From: Curtobacterium luteum
Lineage (GTDB): Bacteria > Actinomycetota > Actinomycetes > Actinomycetales > Microbacteriaceae
Direction of reading: 5' to 3'
NCBI RefSeq assembly: GCF_014646995.1
Contig: NZ_BMOI01000014.1
Location: 44,047 to 108,046 of the forward strand
Length of the DNA: 64,000 nt
This document shows positions 24,261 through 32,382 of this stretch, one piece after another. Made by a program: the position numbers and the translations under genes. Under the pieces are notes generated by a model. It ran no database searches, was not told where the DNA came from, and saw nothing but the letters and a program-made list of their open reading frames with translations. Numbering within the stretch: position 1 is the stretch's first letter; each line of letters starts with the position of its first letter.

Positions 24261-24847
24261 CACGGCACCTCCGCCGTCATCGGGTCGGACGTGGTCGACG
24301 CGGACCCGACCGAGTACTGCAGGGTGACCGACCAGGTGCCCGAGGACACCTGTGCGGCGGGGAAGGAGACCTGTGCGCAGTTCACCGAGCTGGCGCTCGC
24401 CTGCGCGGCGGACTCCGCGGTCCGGGTCGTGCCGCCCTTCTTCGCGGTGAAGGTGCACGTGCCCGAGGTGTTTGTGGTGCCCGAGACGAGTCCACCGGCC
24501 TGCAGGGTCTTCGTCCCGGCGTCCCAGCCGGCGAACGTGACGACGGCGGTCGCGGGGAACGCGGAGGGGTCGGCGTCCGGCTGCACGGTCTCGCCGGTGC
24601 CGGGGAAGGCGCCGGGGGTGTCGTCGTCCGCGGGGTCGGTCGCCTCCGAGGCGGGAGCCTCCGACGCACCGGACTCCGTGCCGGCCGCCGACGTCGGTGT
24701 CGGGGAGGACGCGGACGACGACGACGCGCCCGTGGTGCGGGTGGCCGACGGGGTGGGGTCGCCGTCGCCGCCGGAGCAACCGGACACGAGGAGACTGAGC
24801 GCACCGACCACCGCGAACGCAGCGATCGGCCGTGATGCGAAGGGCAT
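24260..24847 (-). CDS. Small lipoprotein encoded with the repeat protein
   Basis: 195 residues. Signal peptide with a clear lipobox LLVSGC gives an acylated Cys at residue 24. Residues 25-95 are a Ser/Thr/Ala/Glu/Asp/Pro-rich linker that would span the wall. Residues 100-195 form a compact beta-rich domain (VVTFAGWDAGTKTLQAGG, CTFTAKKGGTTRTAES, WSVTLQYSVGSAS) with two Cys, likely a disulfide. The stop (TGA) shares one base with the ATG of the secreted repeat protein downstream, so the pair is co-translated. It is divergent from the Wzm/Wzt operon. I do not recognise a named family; a surface partner or anchor for the repeat protein is inference. Confidence 0.7.
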   Translation of the reverse strand: MPFASRPIAAFAVVGALSLLVSGCSGGDGDPTPSATRTTGASSSSASSPTPTSAAGTESGASEAPASEATDPADDDTPGAFPGTGETVQPDADPSAFPATAVVTFAGWDAGTKTLQAGGLVSGTTNTSGTCTFTAKKGGTTRTAESAAQASASSVNCAQVSFPAAQVSSGTWSVTLQYSVGSASTTSDPMTAEVP

Positions 24848-25075
24848 GCTGACGGGCCGTCCTGTGGGTGTTGACAAGGGTCCGGGTTGCGCCAACGGTA
24901 ACCCGAAACTGGAGGTTGAGGGTTGATATCGCCGATATTCACCCCCACACGGGGTGCACGACGGCTGTCGGGGAGCGTGCAGCGGACCGCGACGCCGGAC
25001 GGGTGCGCCCCAGCCGGTGTGCGAGGGCCGGCGAGTATGCTGTCCCGGTCCCGAACCCCACGAACGAAGAGACGA
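24848..25075. other. Divergent regulatory region between the lipoprotein and ABC-exporter operons
   Basis: 228 bp without a gene. It contains an AT-richer patch GGTTGATATCGCCGATATTC (24920-24940) standing out from the high-GC background, with GATATC and GATATT as a direct repeat. A TTGACA at 24871 has no matching -10. TATGCT at 25036 is the best -10 for the exporter. Confidence 0.45.
25036..25041 (+). promoter_or_regulatory. Probable -10 element of the Wzm/Wzt operon
   Basis: TATGCT lies 34 bases before the ATG at 25076, which is preceded by the purine-rich GAAGAGACGA. No clear -35 is seen. Confidence 0.35.
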
Positions 25076-25978
25076 ATGGTCGATCAGAACCGCATGGCCG
25101 CGCTCGCCGCCGAGCCCCTCGTCGTGGTCGGTGCCCCGACGAGCGCGATCCGGGGGACGTGGCGCGAGCTGCGTGACGTGTTCCGGCAGCGCGAGATGCT
25201 CGGCATGCTCGTCCGACGCGACCTCAAGGCCCGGTACAAGGACTCGGCGCTCGGGTTCGTGTGGACGCTCGTGCGACCGCTCACCCAGCTCCTCATCTAC
25301 TACTTCGTCATCGGCAAGGTCCTCGGTGCCGCCCACGGCATCGACAACTTCGCGATCTACGTCTTCACCGGCCTGTCCGCCTACACCCTCTTCAGCGAGA
25401 TCGTCGCCGGGTCGACCGGGTCGATCGTCGGCAACAGCGGTCTGATCAAGAAGGTCTACGTCCCCCGCGAGGTCTTCCCGCTCGCGAGCGTGGGCGCCGC
25501 GCTCGTGAACTTCGCGATCCAGTTCGGCATCCTGCTGGTGGCGACGCTCGTGCTCGGGCAGTTCCCGCTGCACGAGGGGCTCGTGTACCTCGTCCCGTCA
25601 CTCGCCGTCATCGTCGTGTTCGGAGCGGCGATCGGCCTGGTGCTCGCGGCGCTCAACGTCTACCTGCGCGACGTGCAGTTCGTCATCGACGTCGGGCTCA
25701 TGGTGCTCCTGTGGGGTTCCCCGATCGTCTACTCGTACTCGATGGTCGTGAAGGAGCTCACCGCGCCGTGGCTCCTGACGATCTACACGAACAACCCCCT
25801 GACCCTCGCCGTCCTCGGTCTCCAGAACGCCATCTGGCTGCACGACCCCGCGGCGGTCGTCTACCCGGACCACCTCATGCTCCGCCTCGGCATCGCCCTG
25901 GTCGTCGGCCTGGTCTGCCTCGTCGGAGCGCAGCGCGTCTTCTCGCGCCTGCAGGGCAACTTCGCGCAGGAGCTCTAG
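25076..25978 (+). CDS. ABC-2 type polysaccharide export permease (Wzm/TagG-like)
   Basis: A 300-residue permease. After a 40-residue cytoplasmic N-terminus comes the family hallmark LGMLVRRDLKARYKDSALGFVWTLVRPL, then six transmembrane helices. IKKVYVPREVFPLASVGAALVNF is the other conserved stretch of polysaccharide and teichoic acid exporters. It pairs with the ATPase four bases downstream to flip a finished lipid-linked polymer outward. The following three glycosyltransferases complete a five-gene operon (25076-30344). The ATG at 25076 has a GAAGAG ribosome-binding site; longer frames upstream lack gene-like sequence. Confidence 0.93.
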   Translation: MVDQNRMAALAAEPLVVVGAPTSAIRGTWRELRDVFRQREMLGMLVRRDLKARYKDSALGFVWTLVRPLTQLLIYYFVIGKVLGAAHGIDNFAIYVFTGLSAYTLFSEIVAGSTGSIVGNSGLIKKVYVPREVFPLASVGAALVNFAIQFGILLVATLVLGQFPLHEGLVYLVPSLAVIVVFGAAIGLVLAALNVYLRDVQFVIDVGLMVLLWGSPIVYSYSMVVKELTAPWLLTIYTNNPLTLAVLGLQNAIWLHDPAAVVYPDHLMLRLGIALVVGLVCLVGAQRVFSRLQGNFAQEL

Positions 25979-25982
25979 ACCC

Positions 25983-27212
25983 ATGGCCATCAGCACCCCC
26001 GTCACCCCGACGACCACGACCCCGGCCGCCGAGCGCCCGGACGTCATCGTCGTGGACCACGTCCGCAAGCGCTTCACCGTGCGCAAGGACAACACGATCC
26101 GCGAGCGCATCGTCACCCTCGGCCGCGCCGGTCGGAAGCACCGTCAGGACTTCTGGGCGCTCGACGACGTCAGCGTGACGATCCAGGCCGGGACCACCGT
26201 CGGGCTCATCGGCCAGAACGGGTCCGGCAAGTCCACACTCCTCAAGGCGATCGGCGGCATCATCCAGCCGACCTCGGGCACCGTGTCCCGACGCGGGCGG
26301 CTGGCGGCCCTGCTCGAGCTCGGCGCCGGGTTCCACCCGGACCTCTCCGGTCGCGAGAACGTCTACCTGAACGCGGCGCTCCTCGGGCTGAGCCGCAAGG
26401 AGACCGAGTCGCGGTTCGACGACATCCTGGCGTTCTCCGGCATCGGCGACTTCATCGACACCCAGGTGAAGTTCTACAGCTCCGGCATGTACGTGCGGCT
26501 CGCCTTCGCCGTCGCGGTGCACACCGACCCGGACGTGCTCCTCGTCGACGAGGTGCTCGCGGTCGGCGACGAGGCCTTCCAGCGCAAGTGCCTCGACCGC
26601 ATCCGCACGTTCCAGGAGCAGGGCAAGACGATCATCATCGTCACGCACTCGCTCAGCCAGGTGCAGGAGATGTGCGACCGCGTCGTCCTCCTCAACAAGG
26701 GCACGGTCCTGCACGACGGCGAGGCGGTCGAGGCGGTCAGCAAGTTCCGCGACGTGCTCGAGGAGCGCCGCTCGGGCGAGCTGAGCGCCGACGTCCAGGT
26801 CGGGCGGGGCACGGTCCTCGGCGCGACCGTGCACGCGGAGGGCAAGGAGCGCCGCGAGGACGTCCTCCCCGGCGACGACCTCGTGGTCGACATGGAGTTC
26901 GAGCACCTCGACGGGGTCTCCGACTGGGAGGCCGCGGTCCAGATCAACAACACCGCGGGCCAGGTCGTCTACGGCACCACCACCGGCATCATGGGCGTCC
27001 ACCTGACACCGCTGCACGGTCGCCGGAAGCTCCGCCTGCGGATCACGGACGCGAAGTTCGGCACCGGGAAGTACTTCATCAACGTGTCGATGATGGACTC
27101 CGCCGGCCGGCACCTGCACGACCTGCCCGAGTGCGACTCCTTCGAGGTGCCGTCGTTCGGCGACGCGGTCGGCACGGTCTACGCCAAGCCGTCCCTCGAA
27201 GAGCTCGACTGA
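25983..27212 (+). CDS. Polysaccharide ABC transporter ATPase with Wzt C-terminal domain
   Basis: 409 residues. Walker A GLIGQNGSGKSTLLKAI lies near residue 75. The signature is YSSGMYVRLAFAVAV, the form used by Wzt/TagH proteins, and Walker B with D-loop is VLLVDEVLAVGDEAFQRKC. The switch His is in IIIVTHSLSQ. The N-terminal FTVRKDNTIRERIVTLGR is also typical. Residues 270-409 are a beta-sandwich Wzt-type domain (VVDMEFEHLDGVSDWEAAVQI and GKYFINVSMMDSAGRHLHDL), which in O-antigen systems recognises the completed chain's terminal modification. Such length control here is inference. It partners the permease just upstream. Confidence 0.93.
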   Translation: MAISTPVTPTTTTPAAERPDVIVVDHVRKRFTVRKDNTIRERIVTLGRAGRKHRQDFWALDDVSVTIQAGTTVGLIGQNGSGKSTLLKAIGGIIQPTSGTVSRRGRLAALLELGAGFHPDLSGRENVYLNAALLGLSRKETESRFDDILAFSGIGDFIDTQVKFYSSGMYVRLAFAVAVHTDPDVLLVDEVLAVGDEAFQRKCLDRIRTFQEQGKTIIIVTHSLSQVQEMCDRVVLLNKGTVLHDGEAVEAVSKFRDVLEERRSGELSADVQVGRGTVLGATVHAEGKERREDVLPGDDLVVDMEFEHLDGVSDWEAAVQINNTAGQVVYGTTTGIMGVHLTPLHGRRKLRLRITDAKFGTGKYFINVSMMDSAGRHLHDLPECDSFEVPSFGDAVGTVYAKPSLEELD

Positions 27213-27214
27213 GC

Positions 27215-28264
27215 GTGTCGGGACGGACCGATCCCGCGGGCGCCGCGTCGACCGCGGTCGTGATCGTCAACTGGGAGCGTGCCGACCTGACGATCCGTGC
27301 TGCGCGGGCGGTGCTCGACGACCCGTCCTCGGCCGCCCAGGTCGTCGTCGTGGACAACGGCTCGTCCGACGACTCCGTCCGGGCCCTCTGCGCCGCGCTG
27401 ACCGACGCGACCGTCGTGGAGCGGGCCGACAACGGCGGCTTCGCGGCGGGTGCGAACACCGGGATCCGGGCCTCCGACGCCGAGGTCGTCGTCCTCCTCA
27501 ACAACGACGCGGCGCCCGCGCCGGGGTTCGTCGCCGCGCTCCGCGACCACCTCGCGCACGCCGGTCCGGAGGTGGCGGCCGTGACGGGCCGCATCGTGCT
27601 CGCCGGACGCTGGACGCGCCTCCCGGCCGGGTCGCGGCCCGCACCCGACCAGCGCACGCTCCGGGACCACGCCGGCCGGTCGTGGACGCCGTCGCCGGAC
27701 GGCGACGTCCGGCTCAACTCGACCGGCGTCCTGGTCGACCGCGACGGCAACGGCGCCGACCGCGACTGGTTCGCTCCGGCCGACCACGCGGCCGACGTCG
27801 ACGTCTTCGGCTTCTCCGGGGGCGCGTCGGCGCTCCGCCGGGTCGCGCTCGACGACGTGGGCCTCCTCGACGAGTCGCTGTTCATGTACTACGAGGACAC
27901 CGAGTACGCCTGGCGGCTCCGCCGCCGCGGATGGCGCGTCGAGCACGCGGCGGACGCCGTCGTCGAGCACGACCACTCGGCGTCGTCCGGGGTGCAGAGC
28001 GACCTGTTCGTGTTCCGGAACGCACGGAACCGCGTCCTCGTGGCGCTCTGGCACGCACCGTGGCCGACGGTGCTGCGGGCCGTGGCACGGACGCTGGTGC
28101 GCGGCCTCCGCGGTCTCGCGTCCACCGCGGACCGCCGGGAGGCGCGGCTCGTCCTGGCAGCGCTGGCGGACGTCGCGGGACACCTCCCCCGGCACCTCGC
28201 GCACCGGCTCGCGGAGGACCGCCGCGCGAGCGTGCCGCGCCGGGCCGTGGACCCGGGCGCATGA
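27215..28264 (+). CDS. Family 2 glycosyltransferase (rhamnosyltransferase-like)
   Basis: A 349-residue cytoplasmic GT2 enzyme. Motifs: AVVIVNWERADLTIRAARA, VVVDNGSSDDSV, ADNGGFAAGANTGI, the metal-binding LLNNDAAPAPGF, and FGFSGGASALRRVALDDVGLLDESLFMYYEDTEYAWRL in pieces, ending with EHDHSASSG. This E-D-x-E/D-x-x-W-R layout is shared by WbbL-type rhamnosyl- and GlfT-type galactofuranosyltransferases. The GTG starts two bases after the ATPase stop. About 60 residues at the C-terminus are Arg/Ala-rich helix that may bind membrane. Sugar specificity cannot be read from sequence, but dTDP-rhamnose genes lie nearby. Confidence 0.85.
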   Translation: MSGRTDPAGAASTAVVIVNWERADLTIRAARAVLDDPSSAAQVVVVDNGSSDDSVRALCAALTDATVVERADNGGFAAGANTGIRASDAEVVVLLNNDAAPAPGFVAALRDHLAHAGPEVAAVTGRIVLAGRWTRLPAGSRPAPDQRTLRDHAGRSWTPSPDGDVRLNSTGVLVDRDGNGADRDWFAPADHAADVDVFGFSGGASALRRVALDDVGLLDESLFMYYEDTEYAWRLRRRGWRVEHAADAVVEHDHSASSGVQSDLFVFRNARNRVLVALWHAPWPTVLRAVARTLVRGLRGLASTADRREARLVLAALADVAGHLPRHLAHRLAEDRRASVPRRAVDPGA

Positions 28265-28275
28265 GCCACGAGCGC

Positions 28276-28281
28276 TATCCT
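28276..28281 (+). promoter_or_regulatory. Possible internal promoter -10 before the GT4 gene
   Basis: TATCCT lies 60 bases upstream of GTG 28342, which has its own AAAGGA ribosome-binding site. It may give extra transcription of the last two genes of the exporter operon. Confidence 0.3.
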
Positions 28282-28341
28282 GGACCCTCCCCCGACGACG
28301 GCCCCGGCCGAGACGACGGCCTCGGCCGAAAGGAACCACGC

Positions 28342-29484
28342 GTGCCGCACACCTCCGTCCTGATCGACGGGACGGCCGTACCGCGGAACCTCGGCGGCGT
28401 CGGACGCTACGTCGAGGGCGTCGTGTCCCACCTGACGGAGCCCGGCCTCGACGTGCACCTCGTCGTCCGCCCCGGCCACGTCGCACACTTCCGGACGATC
28501 GCGCCGACCGTCACCGTGCACGCCGCACCGGCCTGGACCGACTCGGTGCCCCTGCGCCTCGCGTGGGAGCAGACCGGACTCCCGGCGCTCGCCCGCCGCC
28601 TGCGTGTCGACGTGCTGCACTCGCCGCACTACACGTTCCCGGTCGCCTGGCGCGGCGGCTCGGTGGTCACGCTGCACGACGCGACGTTCTTCTCGAACCC
28701 GGAGTGGCACTCCAGGCTGAAGCGCACGTTCTTCACCTGGTGGAGCCGCCGCTCGCTCCGCACCCGTCCGGTCGTCATCGTGCCGAGCGCCGCGACGGCG
28801 ACCGAGGCGGCCCGGGTCGTGCGGGGCATCCGCGCCGACGTCCGCGTGGCACCGCTCGGCGTCGACCGCTCCGTGTTCCACGCGCCGTCGACGGCCGAGG
28901 TCGAGGATGCCCGGATCGCCGCGACCCTCCACGAGGGCGCCCCGTGGATCGCGTTCCTCGGGACGATCGAGCCCCGGAAGAACGTCACGGCGCTGCTCGA
29001 CGCGTACGCCGCGGTGCGGACGGCACGTGACGCGACCGGGTCCGCGACGCCGTGGCTCGTGCTCTCCGGGGCGCGCGGGTGGGACGCGGCCGCGATCGAA
29101 CGGCTCGACGCCCTGCAGGAGACCGACCACGTCGTCGAGGCAGGCTACCTCCCGATCGAGGACCTCGCCGGGTTCCTCGGCGGCGCCGAGTTCGTCGTGT
29201 ACCCGTCGCTCGGCGAGGGCTTCGGCCTGCCGGTGGTCGAGGCGATGGCCGCCGGCGCCTGCGTCGTGACCACCCGGCGGCTCTCGCTGCCCGAGGTCGG
29301 GGGCGACGCCGCGGTCTACACCGAACCGGACGCCGTCGACCTCGCCGCCACGATGGCCCGCCTGCTCGACGACGCCGAGCTGGTCTCGTCGCACCGGTCG
29401 GCCGCACTCCGACGTGCCGCCGACTTCACGTGGGACGCCACCGCAGCGGTGCACGCCGACGCCTACCGGGAGGTCGCCCGGTGA
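28342..29484 (+). CDS. Family 4 glycosyltransferase
   Basis: A 380-residue GT-B enzyme. N-terminal domain: TSVLIDGTAVPRNLGGVGRYVEGVV (glycine-rich acceptor loop) and DVLHSPHYTFPVAWRGGSVVTLHDATF. C-terminal donor domain: APWIAFLGTIEPRKNVTALLDAY, VEAGYLPIEDLAGFLGGAEFVVYPS, and EGFGLPVVEAMAAGACVVT with the E-x7-E catalytic/nucleotide-binding motif, then DFTWDATAAVH. The layout matches mannosyl- and rhamnosyltransferases of the WbaZ/MtfB kind. GTG 28342 is chosen for the AAAGGA just upstream; an ATG at 28261 overlapping the previous stop would add 27 low-complexity residues. It overlaps the next GT2 gene by four bases. Confidence 0.88.
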   Translation: MPHTSVLIDGTAVPRNLGGVGRYVEGVVSHLTEPGLDVHLVVRPGHVAHFRTIAPTVTVHAAPAWTDSVPLRLAWEQTGLPALARRLRVDVLHSPHYTFPVAWRGGSVVTLHDATFFSNPEWHSRLKRTFFTWWSRRSLRTRPVVIVPSAATATEAARVVRGIRADVRVAPLGVDRSVFHAPSTAEVEDARIAATLHEGAPWIAFLGTIEPRKNVTALLDAYAAVRTARDATGSATPWLVLSGARGWDAAAIERLDALQETDHVVEAGYLPIEDLAGFLGGAEFVVYPSLGEGFGLPVVEAMAAGACVVTTRRLSLPEVGGDAAVYTEPDAVDLAATMARLLDDAELVSSHRSAALRRAADFTWDATAAVHADAYREVAR

Positions 29485-30344
29485 CCGACACCCCCCGCGT
29501 GGCCGTCCTCACCGTCACGTACAACACGGGCGAGACGATCCGCCCCTTCCTCGCGAGCATCGCGGCCGCGTCGACGTCACCGGTCGCGGTGGTCATCGCC
29601 GACAACGGCTCGACCGACCTCGACGCGCTGCGGGCCGTCGGCGAGTCCTACGGGGCCACCGTGGTGTCCTCCGGGGGCAACCTCGGCTACGGCGGCGGGA
29701 TCGACGCGGCGCTCGCAGCGCTCGACGACGTGCTGCCCGACATCCGCCCCGACTTCCTGCTCGTCACGAACCCCGACGTCGTGCTCGGCCCCGGGTCGAT
29801 CGACGAGCTCGTCCGCGCTGCCGACCGACTGCCCGACGGCGGTGCGTTCGGGCCGCGGATCCTCGACGAGCAGGGCGAGACCTACCCGTCGGCACGGCAG
29901 CTGCCGTCGCTCCGCACCGGCCTCGGCCACGCCGCGTTCTCGCGGTTCTGGCCGGCGAACCCTTGGAGCCAGCGGTACTGGTCCACGACCGAGGTCGTCG
30001 AGCGCGAGGCCGGCTGGCTGTCGGGCGCGTGCTTCCTCATCCGGACGTCCCTGTTCCGGCAGCTCGGCGGCTTCGACGAGTCGTACTTCATGTACTTCGA
30101 GGACGTCGACCTCGGGCAGCGCGTCGGGCGTGCGGGGAAGGCGAACGTGTACGTGCCGGCCGCCGTGGTCACGCACACCGGGGCGCACTCGACGTCGTCG
30201 AACCGGCGCCGCATGGAGATCGAGCACCACCGGAGCGCGTACCGGTACCTGTCGCGGAAGTACCGGGCGTGGTGGCTGTGGCCGCTCCGGGTGGCGCTGC
30301 GTGCCGGGCTGTCGCTCCGTGCCCGCTGGGTGACCCGCAAGTAG
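29481..30344 (+). CDS. Family 2 glycosyltransferase (WbbL rhamnosyltransferase-like)
   Basis: A 287-residue GT2 enzyme and last gene of the exporter operon. Motifs: VAVLTVTYNTGETIRPFL, VIADNGSTD, SGGNLGYGGGIDAAL, VTNPDVVLGPGS (metal-binding Asp), and GWLSGACFLIRTSLFRQLGGFDESYFMYFEDVDLGQRV in pieces. The final HTGAHSTSSNRRRMEIEHHRSAYRYL stretch in segments matches actinobacterial WbbL, which adds L-rhamnose to GlcNAc-PP-polyprenol. The shorter length and lack of membrane anchor fit WbbL. The start GTG overlaps the previous stop (GTGA) with GGGAGG upstream. It is a candidate for the first rhamnose transfer, using the RmlABCD product; that is inference. Confidence 0.85.
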   Translation: MTDTPRVAVLTVTYNTGETIRPFLASIAAASTSPVAVVIADNGSTDLDALRAVGESYGATVVSSGGNLGYGGGIDAALAALDDVLPDIRPDFLLVTNPDVVLGPGSIDELVRAADRLPDGGAFGPRILDEQGETYPSARQLPSLRTGLGHAAFSRFWPANPWSQRYWSTTEVVEREAGWLSGACFLIRTSLFRQLGGFDESYFMYFEDVDLGQRVGRAGKANVYVPAAVVTHTGAHSTSSNRRRMEIEHHRSAYRYLSRKYRAWWLWPLRVALRAGLSLRARWVTRK

Positions 30345-30566
30345 CACCCGGTGCGCCGCGGCGGCCGGCGCGTCCCCCGTCCGCACGACCCTGCGCCGCG
30401 TTCTGCGTCCGCACGACGCCACGGTGCATTCTGCGTCCGCACAACCGAAGTCACCCGGAACCGCGTCGAGACGTGGTTCGGGGTGACTTCGGTTGTGCGC
30501 CGACGCGCCGAACCGGGAGTGCCTCGGCGGGCGGTGCCCCGAACCCGGGCCCCGCGCGCGGAGACC
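30345..30566. other. Convergent intergenic region with direct repeats and large hairpin
   Basis: 222 bp between convergent genes. TTCTGCGTCCGCAC occurs twice exactly (about 30402 and 30429), plus a partial copy near 30377. The 60-bp inverted repeat described separately follows. No coding frame was seen. Confidence 0.6.
30439..30498. terminator. 60-bp inverted repeat, probable bidirectional terminator
   Basis: Arms 30439-30467 and 30470-30498 (29 bases each) pair with two mismatches, beginning GCACAACCGAAGTCACC. The spacer is only two bases, so the hairpin top must open. It separates the exporter operon from the glycosyltransferase on the minus strand. The size and near-identity also fit a dispersed element. 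Confidence 0.65.
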
Positions 30567-32375
30567 TCAGCCGAACAGCCGGGTGCGCTCGGCCCGGGCG
30601 GCGTCGAGCAGCACGCGGGCCCGAGCGTCGAACGAGTGCTCGGCGGCGATGCGGCTCGCGATCACCGCACGCTCCGACGCCGACGGCCACGGGTGCTCCG
30701 GTGCGAGCAGGCGCTCGAGCTCGTCGCGGGAACCGGCGACGGCCAGGGTGGGCACCGCGAGGACGTCGGCGAGCCCCTCGACCGGGTCGGTCACGACGAC
30801 CCCGCCGGCGGCGAGCACGTCGAACACCCGGTTGGACACGAACCCTCCCGTCGCCATGCCCGGCCAGTGGTCGTTGAGCACGACCCGTGCGGACGCGTAC
30901 GCCCGTGCGACCTCGGCACGCGACAGCCCCGGCTCGCCGAGCAGGTCCGACGGCACGATGTCCGTCCACCCCGGTCCGTGCACCCGGAGGTCGGCGCCGA
31001 GCGACACCGCGTCGGCGACGACCGGGCGGTCGGCCCCCCGCGTCGACCCGACGAAGACCACGTGGCCGGCATCTGGGTCCGTCGCGGACCGGTTCCCCGG
31101 GTGGAACACCGACGGATCGGTGGCCTGGAGCAGCGGGGTGACGGTGAGGCCGCTCCGCGCCGAGGCAGCCGCGGCCCAGGCGGGGCCGGCGGCGAAGGCA
31201 CGGTCGAACGACCGGAGTTCGGTGTCAGCGACGTCGTCCGGGTGGCTGATGACCCAGAGCAGGTTCACCGACGCCGGGTTCGGCGGCACCCGGTCGAGCC
31301 CCCGGACGACGAGGGTGACGTCGTCGGCACCGTCGTCGCCGCGGACGTGGGCATCGCGCCGGTCGACCCGGACGCGCTGTCCGAGCCGCTCGAGCGCCGC
31401 CGCGAGCTCCCCGGCGAAGTGCACGTCGCCCCAGCCGTCGCCCTCGGATCCGGCCGGTGCGGCGATCTTGACGGACCAGGTCAGCCGGTCACCCGTCGTC
31501 CGGGAACGCGCCGCCGGCGTCACGGGGCGCGCGCCCCACGGCGGCAGCGGCGGCCCCGCCACGACGTCGGCGCCGGGTCGAGCGGACGGCCGGTCGCGCC
31601 AGCCGGCGACCACGTCCACCACGGCGGCGTCGACCGTGCGACCGGGTTCGACGGTGCGCACGACGGGCCCGACGGCCCGGCTGCGCACGGCTGTCTCCGC
31701 ATGGTGCGCCGCGTCGGCGGTCCAGGAGGTCAGCACGGTGCGTTCGTCCGGGAGGCACGGGGCCGGGACCACCGCCCCCTGCGGCATCGAGACCACCGGT
31801 TGGTCCGCCCCGAGGAGGAGGTCGTCCGACGACGCGGCACGGTCGTCCGACCACGGCAGCGCCCCGGGCCGCACCAGGAGCGCACCGTTCCGGTGCTCCC
31901 CGGCGGCGGTCCGCACGACGGCCTGGACCGGACAGCCGACGTCGCGCGCGAGGGCGCGCAGGCCGTCGGCGTCGATCTGCACCGAGGTGTCGACGAGCAC
32001 GAGCGTGCGGCCGACGCCCCCTGCGACGCCGGCGTTGATCGCCGACCCCAGTCCGTCCAGCTCCTGCCGACGCACCCACGGGAGCGCCGCGTCGAAGGCA
32101 CCGCGCGGCGAGGCGTCCGCCACGTACGACAGCGCGCGGACGTCGGCGTCCGGTCCGAACGCCGACCGGGCAGCGGCGACCAGCCGCGGCACCTCCGCGT
32201 GCCGGTCGGAGCGCGTGGTGACGAGCACCGTCACCGGTGCGTCCAGGTGAGGGAGGTCGCCGTCCCAGCCGGTCACGCGGACGACGTCGGGCGGCGTCGC
32301 AGCCGCGCCACGGGCCTCCCGGCCGACGGGAGCGACCCCGTCGACACCGCGACGCGTCCGACGGAAGAGGCCCAC
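30567..32375 (-). CDS. Two-domain glycosyltransferase with CgeB-like C-terminal half
   Basis: 602 residues. Residues 45-250 resemble a degenerate GT2 domain (VTVLVTTRSDRHAEVPRLVAAA, GSAINAGVAGGVGRTLVLVD, GALLVRPGALPWSDD) lacking a clear DxD. Residues 300-600 are a GT-B domain of the CgeB/Glyco_trans_1_2 kind: WSVKIAAPAGSEGDGWGDVHFAGELAAAL, NLLWVISHPDDV, HVVFVGSTRGADRP, VVLNDHWPGMATGGFVSNRVFDVLAAGGVVVTD in pieces. The NDHWPxM and SNRxFDxLAAG strings are the family signature. The GTG at 32375 lies eight bases after the rmlA stop, so it is the last gene of an rmlC-rmlA-GT operon. A rhamnosyltransferase role is suggested by that context only. Confidence 0.75.
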   Translation of the reverse strand: MGLFRRTRRGVDGVAPVGREARGAAATPPDVVRVTGWDGDLPHLDAPVTVLVTTRSDRHAEVPRLVAAARSAFGPDADVRALSYVADASPRGAFDAALPWVRRQELDGLGSAINAGVAGGVGRTLVLVDTSVQIDADGLRALARDVGCPVQAVVRTAAGEHRNGALLVRPGALPWSDDRAASSDDLLLGADQPVVSMPQGAVVPAPCLPDERTVLTSWTADAAHHAETAVRSRAVGPVVRTVEPGRTVDAAVVDVVAGWRDRPSARPGADVVAGPPLPPWGARPVTPAARSRTTGDRLTWSVKIAAPAGSEGDGWGDVHFAGELAAALERLGQRVRVDRRDAHVRGDDGADDVTLVVRGLDRVPPNPASVNLLWVISHPDDVADTELRSFDRAFAAGPAWAAAASARSGLTVTPLLQATDPSVFHPGNRSATDPDAGHVVFVGSTRGADRPVVADAVSLGADLRVHGPGWTDIVPSDLLGEPGLSRAEVARAYASARVVLNDHWPGMATGGFVSNRVFDVLAAGGVVVTDPVEGLADVLAVPTLAVAGSRDELERLLAPEHPWPSASERAVIASRIAAEHSFDARARVLLDAARAERTRLFG

Positions 32376-32382
32376 GAGCGGC

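Noticed and set aside
24871..24876. TTGACA as the -35 of the ABC exporter operon
   Set aside because: No -10-like hexamer lies 16-19 bases downstream, and the likely -10 (25036) is 160 bases away.
30439..30498. Insertion-sequence end
   Set aside because: No transposase or target-site duplication is visible nearby, so I list it as an inverted repeat with terminator-like position.
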